DNA of 64,000 nt from Marinobacter antarcticus (GTDB taxonomy: Bacteria > Pseudomonadota > Gammaproteobacteria > Pseudomonadales > Oleiphilaceae): positions 124,001-188,000 of the forward strand of contig NZ_FRAQ01000001.1 in assembly GCF_900142385.1 (NCBI RefSeq), written 5' to 3'. The translations under genes and the position numbers were made by a program. The stretch's first letter is position 1. Every line of letters starts with the position of its first letter. Below, one piece after another: positions 17,654-25,413 of the stretch. The notes beneath the pieces are model-generated. The model was not told the origin of the DNA. It saw only the letters and a list, made by a program, of their open reading frames with translations, and made no database searches.

Positions 17654-18354
17654 ACCAATCACCCCAATTCCCGCCGCTCTTTTCGGGCGAAGCGGTGCGC
17701 AACCACATGGATCCTTTTGACAAGGCCGTCAGCCGGGCCATCGCAGGGGTCGATTCGGGCACGATTTTTTACTCCGAGGCGGTTAACACCCTGCGCGCAG
17801 CCCTGGTGCTGGCGCCGGAGACGTCCTTGGAAGAGGCGATTCAGGCGGTCTATGTTGCCCAGATTGGCCTGGCCGAGAGTCTGGGCGCATTGGCTCCACC
17901 CGAAGTCCCCGTGCATTTCCAGTGGCCCGATCGTATCAAGGTCAATGGCGCTGTCTGCGGTAGCGTTCGCTTTGCTGCGGATGTGTCAGATCCTAGGGCC
18001 CACCCTAACTGGTTGGTCATCGGCATCGATGTGCCCTTTATGCTTTTAAGCGACGAGCCGGGCGAAAACCCGAATCAAACCTGTCTGCACGAGGAGGGTT
18101 GTGTCGATATCACCCCCATGGCGCTGCTGGAGAGCTGGTCCAAGCATACCCTTTTGTGGCTGACCTACTTCATGGACAGTGGATTTGAGCGCGTACACAA
18201 TGAGTGGCGGCCACGCTGCGATACCCTGGGCAAAATGATCGACCGGCCAAAGCCCGGTGTCTTTGTTGGGCTGGATGAAAAAGGCCGGATGATGTTGCGT
18301 CAGGGTGTCATGACCGAGACAGTGAGTTTGATTGAATTTGCGGAGCACCTATGA
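17650..18354 (+). CDS. Biotin/lipoate-ligase-like protein, catalytic motifs degenerate
   Basis: A 234-residue protein overlapping the Mrp gene by 4 bp. The segment HFQWPDRIKVNGAVCG (about 89-104) aligns with the biotin-ligase KWPND...vnGrKvaGi region, WLVIGIDVPF (121-130) with the GIGlNv strand, and the end (GVFVGLDEKGRMMLRQG) with a ligase C-terminal cap (DUF4444-like). The glycine/arginine-rich ATP loop is not visible and the usual catalytic lysine position holds no lysine. It is therefore probably a ligase-fold protein without normal ligase activity. The role in the FDH operon is unknown. Confidence 0.72.
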   Translation: MNQSPQFPPLFSGEAVRNHMDPFDKAVSRAIAGVDSGTIFYSEAVNTLRAALVLAPETSLEEAIQAVYVAQIGLAESLGALAPPEVPVHFQWPDRIKVNGAVCGSVRFAADVSDPRAHPNWLVIGIDVPFMLLSDEPGENPNQTCLHEEGCVDITPMALLESWSKHTLLWLTYFMDSGFERVHNEWRPRCDTLGKMIDRPKPGVFVGLDEKGRMMLRQGVMTETVSLIEFAEHL

Positions 18355-18827
18355 AACTGGCCAGAACCCTGAGACTGGATGTGTCCGATGAGAATGTGTT
18401 TGAAACGCCGGCCCCCAGCGGCGAATGGGCCATCTCGGGCGGATTTGAATTTTCCAACTGGACTGAAGCAGACCTGACAGGCAAAGCTCGCCAGGCCTTC
18501 ACCAACGGTTGGTACAGCATAGAATCCGGTGGCCGCGCCAGCTTTGTTGGCGTGAGCAACATCACCGACAACGAATTGGAACAGGCGCGAAAAACCCTGG
18601 CGCAAACCTTTGTGGAGCGTTATGGCGCGCCGGACATCGACGCGGCCTACCCTGTCGCCTGCGAAGAAATCGACCAGATGTGTGGCATGTGTGAGGACTT
18701 CGAGGAGAACACCCTGCTGATGGTCAGTCGCACGCTGACGGAACTAGGTGTTGAGGAAACCTACCGCTCCAGGGCCCCACAAGATGCCTCTTTAGAGGCC
18801 TTTGCCATGCATGGCAGCGTCGAGTAA
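18351..18827 (+). CDS. Small acidic protein of the FDH operon (DUF6505-like)
   Basis: A 158-residue acidic protein, overlapping the previous gene by 4 bp. Recognisable parts are RTLRLDVSDENVFE near the start, a middle GKARQAFTNGWYS, and a cysteine cluster EIDQMCGMCEDF (CGMC) followed by a helical end. The assignment to DUF6505, which I recall as a partner of the ligase-like family, is from memory and moderate. The CxxC could bind metal or a cluster. It converges with moeA2 with no gap. Confidence 0.68.
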   Translation: MKLARTLRLDVSDENVFETPAPSGEWAISGGFEFSNWTEADLTGKARQAFTNGWYSIESGGRASFVGVSNITDNELEQARKTLAQTFVERYGAPDIDAAYPVACEEIDQMCGMCEDFEENTLLMVSRTLTELGVEETYRSRAPQDASLEAFAMHGSVE

Positions 18828-20075
18828 TTACAGCCCGAAGCTGCCATAGGGAATAAACCGCACAGGGGTCCCCGGTTCTATCTGCTGGGCGCTTTCATTC
18901 AGCTCCACCAAACCCTCGGACCAAGCCAGTCCGGTCACCCGGCCCGAGCCTTCAGAGCCGAACACCTCAACCTGGCCATCGCGTATCCGGGCGCGCAACA
19001 TCTCGCTGCGGCCCGGCTTCTTGTTCTTATGAAAGTTGGCAGGCATGGAATACGCCTGGGGCTCGAACCATCCACTGCCTGCAAGAAGCGCCATTGCCGG
19101 AGCTCCAAAGCGCAGCGCGCAGACCCAGGCCGCCACCGGATTGCCCGGCAAACCCACCACAGGTGTACCCTGGAACATGGCCAGCGCCAGAGGGCGGCCC
19201 GGTTTTATCGCGATGCGCCAGTTACTGATGTCGCCATGGGCTTTCAGTGTTTTTGATACATGATCCTCGTCTCCTGCGGAAATACCGCCACTGGTCAGAA
19301 TCAGGTCGCACCGCTCAGCGCCGCTCTCTAACGCCGCTTTGACGTCTTCGGCCCGGTCAAGCACATGGCCGAGGTTCACCAACTCATAACCGAGCTGCAC
19401 CACCAGTGCACTCAGCATCGGGAGATTGGCGTCGTAGATTTGCCAATCGGTGACCGCTGAACCGACAGGTTTCACTTCATCGCCCGTGGACAGGACTCCG
19501 ACACGGAGCCGTTGGTAGACATCAACCGATTCAACGCCCACGCTGGCAAGGACCGAAATCTGCGTAGGCGTCAGACGGGTACTCGCCGTGAGAATCTTAT
19601 CCTGTGCCTTAATATCCTCTCCGGTCTTACGTAAGTTAGCGCCTGCTTTTAACGTACCGTGCAAATGCAGCTGACCGTCAATGACCTCGCAGTCCTCTTC
19701 CAGGACCACCGTATCAGTGCCGGCGGGTATCACCGCACCGGTCAGAATCCGGATAACATGGCCTTCAGGCACATGCTCCATGTAAGGTTCCCCAGCGGCA
19801 CTCCGGCCATCAACAAGGGGCATGGCGCAGGGCACCTCGGTTAAAGGCCCTGCAAACGCATAGCCATCGACCGCAGAATTGCTGCTGGGAGGATGAGCGC
19901 GAGGCGCATAAACGTCGTTCGCCAATATCCGGCCACTCACCTGTGAAAGCGGAACGGAGCGCTCCATGCCCACCACGGGATGCAAGCGCGAGCGTAACCG
20001 TTCCAGCGCTTCTTCTACCGGCGTCCAGTTAACCCCGGGAGGTAAGGCAAAGCAGTCATTACGAAGCGGATTCAT
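18828..20075 (-). CDS. Molybdopterin molybdenumtransferase MoeA (copy 2)
   Basis: A second MoeA-family protein of 415 residues with the motifs PSSNSAVDGYAF, RILTGAVIPAGTDTVVLEED, TSGGISAGDEDHV and GLPGNPVAAWV. It differs clearly from copy 1 at 5413-6624. It is the last gene of fdhD-mobA-mobB-moeA2. Two MoeA paralogues may prefer different metals (Mo or W) or serve different enzymes (inference); both have the main active-site segments. Confidence 0.92.
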   Translation of the reverse strand: MNPLRNDCFALPPGVNWTPVEEALERLRSRLHPVVGMERSVPLSQVSGRILANDVYAPRAHPPSSNSAVDGYAFAGPLTEVPCAMPLVDGRSAAGEPYMEHVPEGHVIRILTGAVIPAGTDTVVLEEDCEVIDGQLHLHGTLKAGANLRKTGEDIKAQDKILTASTRLTPTQISVLASVGVESVDVYQRLRVGVLSTGDEVKPVGSAVTDWQIYDANLPMLSALVVQLGYELVNLGHVLDRAEDVKAALESGAERCDLILTSGGISAGDEDHVSKTLKAHGDISNWRIAIKPGRPLALAMFQGTPVVGLPGNPVAAWVCALRFGAPAMALLAGSGWFEPQAYSMPANFHKNKKPGRSEMLRARIRDGQVEVFGSEGSGRVTGLAWSEGLVELNESAQQIEPGTPVRFIPYGSFGL

Positions 20076-20086
20076 GGCTCTCCCGA

Positions 20087-20578
20087 TTACTGTTTTTCAG
20101 AGTTCAAAACAAAGTCAGCGATTCCGGGTACATCGTTCACATCGAAAACGGGGCCCGGGAACTCCGCAGCATAGTCCGCTGCCAAAGCCACAATACTGGA
20201 ATCTTCCGGATACAGGGGTGTTCGCGAACTTTCCCGCCGGTGCACTTCGATCTTTCTGTGCGAATGGGTTTTGAACCCTTCCACCACGACCCAGTCACAG
20301 GGGCCCAAACGGGCCAGCAATTCGTCCAGCGTCGGCTCTTTGGCCCCTCGTAGTTCGTGCATGATGGCGAAACGCTGACCACCTGCCAGGATGACTTCCT
20401 GGGCGCCAGCATCGCGGTGTTTGTAGCTGTCCGTGCCGGGCTGATCCACATCCACCATGTGATGGGCATGCTTGATCGAGCTGACCGTCAGCCCTCTACC
20501 AGAGAGCTCACGAATTAATGCACTGGCCAGAGTTGTTTTCCCGGAATTTTTCCAGCCCACGATACCGATAACGTTCAC
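20087..20578 (-). CDS. mobB: Molybdopterin-guanine dinucleotide biosynthesis adaptor MobB
   Basis: GTP-binding helper of MobA, 163 residues. The N-terminus MNVIGIVGWKNSGKTTLASA contains the P-loop GWKNSGKT, and SSIKHAHH follows as in MobB. The start is GTG at 20578, overlapping the mobA stop by 4 bp (GTGA). Confidence 0.94.
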   Translation of the reverse strand: MNVIGIVGWKNSGKTTLASALIRELSGRGLTVSSIKHAHHMVDVDQPGTDSYKHRDAGAQEVILAGGQRFAIMHELRGAKEPTLDELLARLGPCDWVVVEGFKTHSHRKIEVHRRESSRTPLYPEDSSIVALAADYAAEFPGPVFDVNDVPGIADFVLNSEKQ

Positions 20579-21162
20579 TTGAGGTGCTTCTCCGCCCAGG
20601 CAAGATCTGCTGGTGTATTAATATTGAAAAAATCACCCTCATTAAAAACCACCAGCGTTTCACCCTGGGTTTGTGTCCACTGACGGATCTTGCGTACTCC
20701 GTCGTTAAGGGCGGCTCGCAGATCATGCCGCAACGCGACCTGCCAGCGGCCAAAGGTCGGCTGGGGCAGTCGACCGCGTTCCGGATCCGGGGTGGCTGCC
20801 AACACCACAGGGGTATCGTACCTGGCCAGCCGCTCCGCCAGATTCCGGGGGAAAGATGGAGTATCCGCAGCAACGCTGATCAGCCATTCATGGCCCTGCT
20901 CGGCTGCCCAGTCCATTCCAGCGAGAACACCGGCCAGAGGCCCCGGAAAATCGCCTATAGAATCCGCCACCACGGGCAAACTCAGGTCATCAAACCGACT
21001 CAGGTCACCATTGGCATTCAGCACAACTTCATCAACCTGCGGGGTGATACGCTCAATAACGCGGTCAATTAATGACTGATCGCCCAGCATCAATCGCCCT
21101 TTGTCACCACCACCCATTCGGTTGGCCTGGCCACCGGCAAGAATAACCGCACACTCAGTCAT
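20575..21162 (-). CDS. mobA: Molybdenum cofactor guanylyltransferase MobA
   Basis: Transfers GMP from GTP to Mo-molybdopterin to make the MGD cofactor used by FdhA. The 195-residue protein starts MTECAVILAGGQANRMGGGDKG, containing the nucleotidyltransferase LAGGxxxRMGGxDK signature. The ATG at 21162 has a GGGGCAGGG ribosome site. An upstream in-frame start would extend 28 residues into fdhD without similarity. It overlaps fdhD by 8 bp and mobB by 4 bp. Confidence 0.95.
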   Translation of the reverse strand: MTECAVILAGGQANRMGGGDKGRLMLGDQSLIDRVIERITPQVDEVVLNANGDLSRFDDLSLPVVADSIGDFPGPLAGVLAGMDWAAEQGHEWLISVAADTPSFPRNLAERLARYDTPVVLAATPDPERGRLPQPTFGRWQVALRHDLRAALNDGVRKIRQWTQTQGETLVVFNEGDFFNINTPADLAWAEKHLK

Positions 21163-22024
21163 GCCCTGCCCCTTTTCGACGCTGCTTCTTGTCTTCATCG
21201 GGAACCTGGGACAGGTCCTGATCGAACACCAGGCGATGCTGGCCACTGAGACAGGTGAACTTCTTGCCTCGCATCCGTCCGATCAGCGTCAACCCGACTT
21301 GCCGGGCAATATCGACTCCCCAGGCCGTAAAGCCCGACCGGCTGATCAGGGTCGGGATACCCATCAGGGCCGTCTTGATCACCATTTCAGAGGTCAAACG
21401 GCCCGTTGTGTAGAGAACTTTGTCTGCCGCAGGGATGCCGTTCAGATGCATCCAGCCTGCGATCTTGTCGACCGCATTGTGACGCCCGACATCCTCCATG
21501 TAGGCAAGGATTTCGCGGCCCTGACACAGAGCAGTGCCATGAATAGCACCGGTTTCCATGTAAAGGCTGGGCGTGTGGTTAATCTGGTAGGAGAGATCGT
21601 AAAAGGTGCTGGTGTGTACCGGTGTATCCGGCAATGACAGCCCATCCAGCCCCGCCATCATGTCACCAAATACCGTGCCCACGGCGCAGCCGGAGGTTCG
21701 GGTTTTCTTTTTCAGCTTGTCCTCTACATCTGTCACTTCTGCGGTGCGAACCACAGCAACTTCCAGCTCTTCGTCGAAATCAATCTTCGTGACCTGATCG
21801 GTCTCTTTCAGCATACCCTGATTCAGAAGAAAACCGAGTGCCAGGTACTCTGGATGATCGCCGATGGTCATCGCTGTGACGATCTCCCGGCTATTCAGAT
21901 AGATAGTCAGAGGACGCTCTTCGATCACGCTGATCGACTTCGGTTGCCCGTTTTCATCAACGCCCTCAACCATGCGGGATAGCCGAGGGTCTGCAGGATC
22001 CGGCAAAAGAGTTGTAATCGTCAT
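21155..22024 (-). CDS. fdhD: FDH accessory sulfurtransferase FdhD
   Basis: FdhD passes sulfur from a cysteine desulfurase to the molybdenum cofactor of FDH, which is essential for activity. The 289-residue product has EYLALGFLLNQG, the loop RTSGCAVG, GREILAYMEDVGRHNAVDK and TTGRLTSEMVIKTALMGIP. The E. coli CxxC in the central loop is reduced here to one cysteine (SGC). It heads the fdhD-mobA-mobB-moeA2 operon. Confidence 0.95.
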   Translation of the reverse strand: MTITTLLPDPADPRLSRMVEGVDENGQPKSISVIEERPLTIYLNSREIVTAMTIGDHPEYLALGFLLNQGMLKETDQVTKIDFDEELEVAVVRTAEVTDVEDKLKKKTRTSGCAVGTVFGDMMAGLDGLSLPDTPVHTSTFYDLSYQINHTPSLYMETGAIHGTALCQGREILAYMEDVGRHNAVDKIAGWMHLNGIPAADKVLYTTGRLTSEMVIKTALMGIPTLISRSGFTAWGVDIARQVGLTLIGRMRGKKFTCLSGQHRLVFDQDLSQVPDEDKKQRRKGAGHD

Positions 22025-22089
22025 GTTTTTTTCAACACTTTCAGGAACTCCCCTACCTTGAATCTCAATGAGCGTCGGCAGAGATTAGC

Positions 22090-22896
22090 CTATTTGGCAT
22101 TCGGAAAAAACAGCTGTTGTCCGTCGACCTTAAAGTCGGCAATCGCTTGTTGACCATCTTCGGAAATCAGCCAATTGTGCCATTGTTTGGCCAGATCGTG
22201 TTTGAGGTGCGGGTGTTTCTCCTCGGAAAGCAGCAGGCTACCGTACTGGTTGAACAGCACTTTGTCGCCTTCAAAAAGCAGCGTCAGGTTCTGTCGGTTT
22301 CCGAATGCCACCCAGGTAGCGCGATCTGACATCACATAGGCATCCATGGCCGCGGCGGTGTTGAGCGTCGGCCCCATGCCGCTGCCAAGTTCCCGGTACC
22401 AGTCTCCATCGGGCTCGACACCGGCGTTTTCCCAGAGACGCAATTCGGCGCGATTGGTGCCACTGTCATCGCCGCGTGAAGCGAAGGCGGCCTCGGCCTT
22501 TGCGATAGCCGCGAATGCTTCGGCAACACTCTGCGCCTCACTGATATTAGCCGGATCCGCTGCGGGACCAATCAACACGAAGTCGTTATACATGACATCG
22601 GCTCGCTCGCTGGCGTAGCCGTTTTCCACAAAGCGCTGCTCGCCTGCAGTGTCGTGCACCAGAAGGCTGTCGGCGTCGCCGCGACGCGCGATTTCAAACG
22701 CCTGCCCGGTGCCCACGGCCACTACCCGAACTTCGATACCGGTGGCGTCTTCAAACTGCGGCAAAATGGAGCTGAACAGCCCAGAATTCTCGGTCGAGGT
22801 CGTAGAGGCCAGGGTGATGTAGTCCTCGGCATAAGCGCTGAAAGCCAAGCCCATGCTGGTTACACCTGCGAGTACCAGATTAAGCGTCTTTTTCAT
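22090..22896 (-). CDS. tupA: Tungstate ABC transporter substrate-binding protein
   Basis: Periplasmic oxyanion-binding protein of 268 residues with a Sec signal peptide (MKKTLNLVLAGVTSMGLAFS, cleavage after AYA). The mature N-terminus ITLASTTSTENSGL holds the TTST(x)nSGL motif typical of TupA. RGDDSGTN and AAAMDAYVMSDRATW are further conserved parts. The tupA-tupC-tupB order on the minus strand supports tungstate over molybdate, though specificity cannot be read from sequence alone. Confidence 0.9.
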   Translation of the reverse strand: MKKTLNLVLAGVTSMGLAFSAYAEDYITLASTTSTENSGLFSSILPQFEDATGIEVRVVAVGTGQAFEIARRGDADSLLVHDTAGEQRFVENGYASERADVMYNDFVLIGPAADPANISEAQSVAEAFAAIAKAEAAFASRGDDSGTNRAELRLWENAGVEPDGDWYRELGSGMGPTLNTAAAMDAYVMSDRATWVAFGNRQNLTLLFEGDKVLFNQYGSLLLSEEKHPHLKHDLAKQWHNWLISEDGQQAIADFKVDGQQLFFPNAK

Positions 22897-22928
22897 CTTG
22901 TTTTCTCCTTTTAAATGTAAAAACCGGA

Positions 22929-23672
22929 CTATTCGACCAGTTCTCCTGCGATAAACGCCTGCGCCTCTCGTGAGACGGGCTTGTCAAAAAAAGCTTCAGA
23001 GGGCGTGTGTTCACGTATTTTCCCGCCGGACAGGAAAAGTACATCTCCGGCAAGGCGCCGGGCCTGATGGATATCGTGGGTAGTCATCACAATGCGCGTT
23101 CCCCGATGGTGAAACTCGAGCACTGCGGCCTCTACGGCTCTAATCGCTGCCGGATCAAGCGCAGAGGTGGGCTCATCAAGGAACAGCACCTGGGGCGAAA
23201 GCACCCAGGCGCGCGCCAGTGTCAGGCGCTGTTGTTGCCCTCCGGAGAGCACCCGCGCGGGTGTCTTTGCGCAGGCGGCCAGGCCAAACCGCTCGAGAGC
23301 GTCAAGGGCAAGCTTCATACGTTCCCTGCGCGGGACGTTATTCACCGCCAGTGCGTGCACGAGATTGGCCACCGCTGAACGGCGCAAAAGCACTGGTTGC
23401 TGGAATACCATGGCCTGGCGGGGACGCTCCTGACCTGACCAGGAGATTTGCCCCAGGGTGGGTGACAACAAACCATGGGCCAGTCGCAGCAGCAGGCTCT
23501 TGCCCGCACCGTTAGGCCCCATCACCAAGGTAGGACCGATGCCGTCCAGGGTGAACGAACAGGGGCCCAGCAGGAGCTTGTCCTCGTTGCTGAAGGCGAC
23601 CTCCTCAAAGCGCAATGCTGGCGGTGTTAAAAGAACCGATGAAGACAAGTGCGAGGCGTTCAATGAAGTCAT
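22929..23672 (-). CDS. tupC: Tungstate ABC transporter ATP-binding protein
   Basis: ABC ATPase of 247 residues: Walker A GPNGAGKSLL, Q-loop MVFQQPVLLRRS, signature LSGGQQQRL, Walker B VLFLDEPTSALDP and the H-loop MTTHD. It overlaps the tupB stop by 4 bp (ATGA) and precedes tupA. Confidence 0.92.
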   Translation of the reverse strand: MTSLNASHLSSSVLLTPPALRFEEVAFSNEDKLLLGPCSFTLDGIGPTLVMGPNGAGKSLLLRLAHGLLSPTLGQISWSGQERPRQAMVFQQPVLLRRSAVANLVHALAVNNVPRRERMKLALDALERFGLAACAKTPARVLSGGQQQRLTLARAWVLSPQVLFLDEPTSALDPAAIRAVEAAVLEFHHRGTRIVMTTHDIHQARRLAGDVLFLSGGKIREHTPSEAFFDKPVSREAQAFIAGELVE

Positions 23673-24367
23673 CCTATGCGCCTTCTGGTTACTTCACCTA
23701 CCATGTAGGCGCCGGCGTTAATCAGCAAAACCAGAGAGAGCAGCACAATGCCCAACCCGAGTGCCAGGGGCAGGTTGCCCTTGCCGGTTTCCAGCACGAT
23801 GGCGGTGGTCATTACCCGGGTAACCCCGTCAATGTTGCCGCCGACCATCATCACCGCGCCCACTTCGGCACTGGCGCGGCCAAAGCCGGCGAGCAGAACG
23901 GTCAATAGTGCAAAGCGGGCGTCCCACAGCAGGGTAGGCATCATTCGTGCACGTGACATACCCAGGGAAACAAACTGCTCGCGGTATTCACCCAACATCT
24001 CTTCCACCTTCTGGCGCGACAGCGCGGCGAGGATCGGCAACACCAGTACCACCTGGGCAACCACCATGGCGCCCGGTGTAAACAGCAATCCCAGTTCTCC
24101 CAGTGGGCCGGCGCGCGAGAGGAGCAAGTACACCATAAGCCCTGCCACCACCGGGGGCAGTCCCATCAGGGCATTGAGCATAACAATCACCCCGCCGCGC
24201 CCGGGGAAGCGCCATAACGCTAAAGCTGCACCCAGGGGAAAGCCGAGCACGGCGGCTATAAGCACCGCCATAAGAGACACCTTCAGCGAAAGCGCCACGA
24301 TCTGGAATAGCGAGGCGTCGAGATTTACAAGTAGCGAGAGCGCTACATAGAACGCATTATTTTCCAA
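23669..24367 (-). CDS. tupB: Tungstate ABC transporter permease
   Basis: Membrane permease of 232 residues with about five or six hydrophobic helices and the binding-protein-dependent permease loop (LGMSRARMMPTLLWDARFAL region; GFGRASAEVGAVMMVGGNI after it). The start appears to be TTG at 24367 with AGGAG upstream; no ATG lies before the first helix. It is the first gene of tupB-tupC-tupA and is divergent from the HTH regulator. Confidence 0.88.
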   Translation of the reverse strand: MENNAFYVALSLLVNLDASLFQIVALSLKVSLMAVLIAAVLGFPLGAALALWRFPGRGGVIVMLNALMGLPPVVAGLMVYLLLSRAGPLGELGLLFTPGAMVVAQVVLVLPILAALSRQKVEEMLGEYREQFVSLGMSRARMMPTLLWDARFALLTVLLAGFGRASAEVGAVMMVGGNIDGVTRVMTTAIVLETGKGNLPLALGLGIVLLSLVLLINAGAYMVGEVTRRRIG

Positions 24368-24484
24368 AGCTGCGTCTCCTTATTATTTGAGCATCGTGGC
24401 GTTTCTAACTACGCTTTGCACAGCCTGCTGAAAAATATGCAGCCACAAACAGTCTTGCGCCTTGCCGGACAGTAGGAGAACGCG

Positions 24485-25369
24485 ATGCCCCTTCCCACTT
24501 ACCTTACGACAGCCGAGGCAGCCGAGTATCTGCGCCTGAAAGAGCGCAAAGTCTACGATCTGGTCAGTCAAGGCGTTATTCCCTGCGTGCGGGTGACAGG
24601 AAAACTTCTGTTTCCGCGTCAGCGCATTGATCTTTGGTTGATGAACCACCTGGAGGGCGACGACGCTGTGAGTTCTCCGACACCGCCGGTCCTGGCGGGT
24701 AGCCAGGATCCGCTGCTGGAGTGGGCAGTGAAGGAAAGCGGCGCGGAGCTGGCGTTGCTGTGCCAGGGAAGCGGCGATGGCGTGCAACGGTTAATCGAAG
24801 GGCGCGCGATGCTCGCCGGGATGCATATCTGGCATGCTGAAACCCGGCGGTACAATGACCCCGCCACCTTAGGGCTGAGCGGGATGCGCGATCTGGTGCT
24901 GATTCGGTGGGCAAAACGTCAGCAGGGGCTTCTTTTAGCCTCCGACAACCCGCATCAACTTGCGCGAATTGAGGATGCCACCCGCCCCGGCATACGGATC
25001 GCGCATCGGCAGCCCGATGCCGGCGTCAGCCATTTGCTGCAGAGCTTGCTCACCCGCCACCGCATCGACACCAGCCAGCTTACATGGGCCGCTCATCCGT
25101 CGCTCAGCGAGGACGATCTCGCTTTGGCCATTCGCCAGGGCGAAGCGGATATTGGCGTGGGGATTGAAGCTGCGGCGCGGCGCCAGGGGCTGGCTTTTAT
25201 TCCTTTGCAGGAGGAGTATTTCGACTTGGCCATGCGCAGGCGTCACTACTTTGAGCCGACGCTGCAGCGTTTGCTGTCGTTTGCCAGAAGCGAGCGCTTC
25301 GTTCAGCGTGCCGAGGCGCTGGGTGGCTACGACATCAGTGAGCTGGGGAAAGTCGTATATAACGCTTGA
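24485..25369 (+). CDS. HTH / periplasmic-binding-fold one-component regulator, probably oxyanion-responsive
   Basis: A 294-residue protein. The N-terminal excisionase-type helix-turn-helix (YLTTAEAAEYLRLKERKVYD, about 5-60) is followed by a substrate-binding-like domain (about 80-285) related to molybdate/tungstate-binding proteins. It has no signal peptide, so it is cytoplasmic. It lies divergent to tupBCA across a 117-bp gap and 44 bp before the MOT1 gene. The likely role is to sense tungstate or molybdate and control tup (inference). Confidence 0.82.
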   Translation: MPLPTYLTTAEAAEYLRLKERKVYDLVSQGVIPCVRVTGKLLFPRQRIDLWLMNHLEGDDAVSSPTPPVLAGSQDPLLEWAVKESGAELALLCQGSGDGVQRLIEGRAMLAGMHIWHAETRRYNDPATLGLSGMRDLVLIRWAKRQQGLLLASDNPHQLARIEDATRPGIRIAHRQPDAGVSHLLQSLLTRHRIDTSQLTWAAHPSLSEDDLALAIRQGEADIGVGIEAAARRQGLAFIPLQEEYFDLAMRRRHYFEPTLQRLLSFARSERFVQRAEALGGYDISELGKVVYNA

Positions 25370-25413
25370 CCAACTCCAATAACAACAAACAGGCGAATTA
25401 ATCAGGAGCCTGC

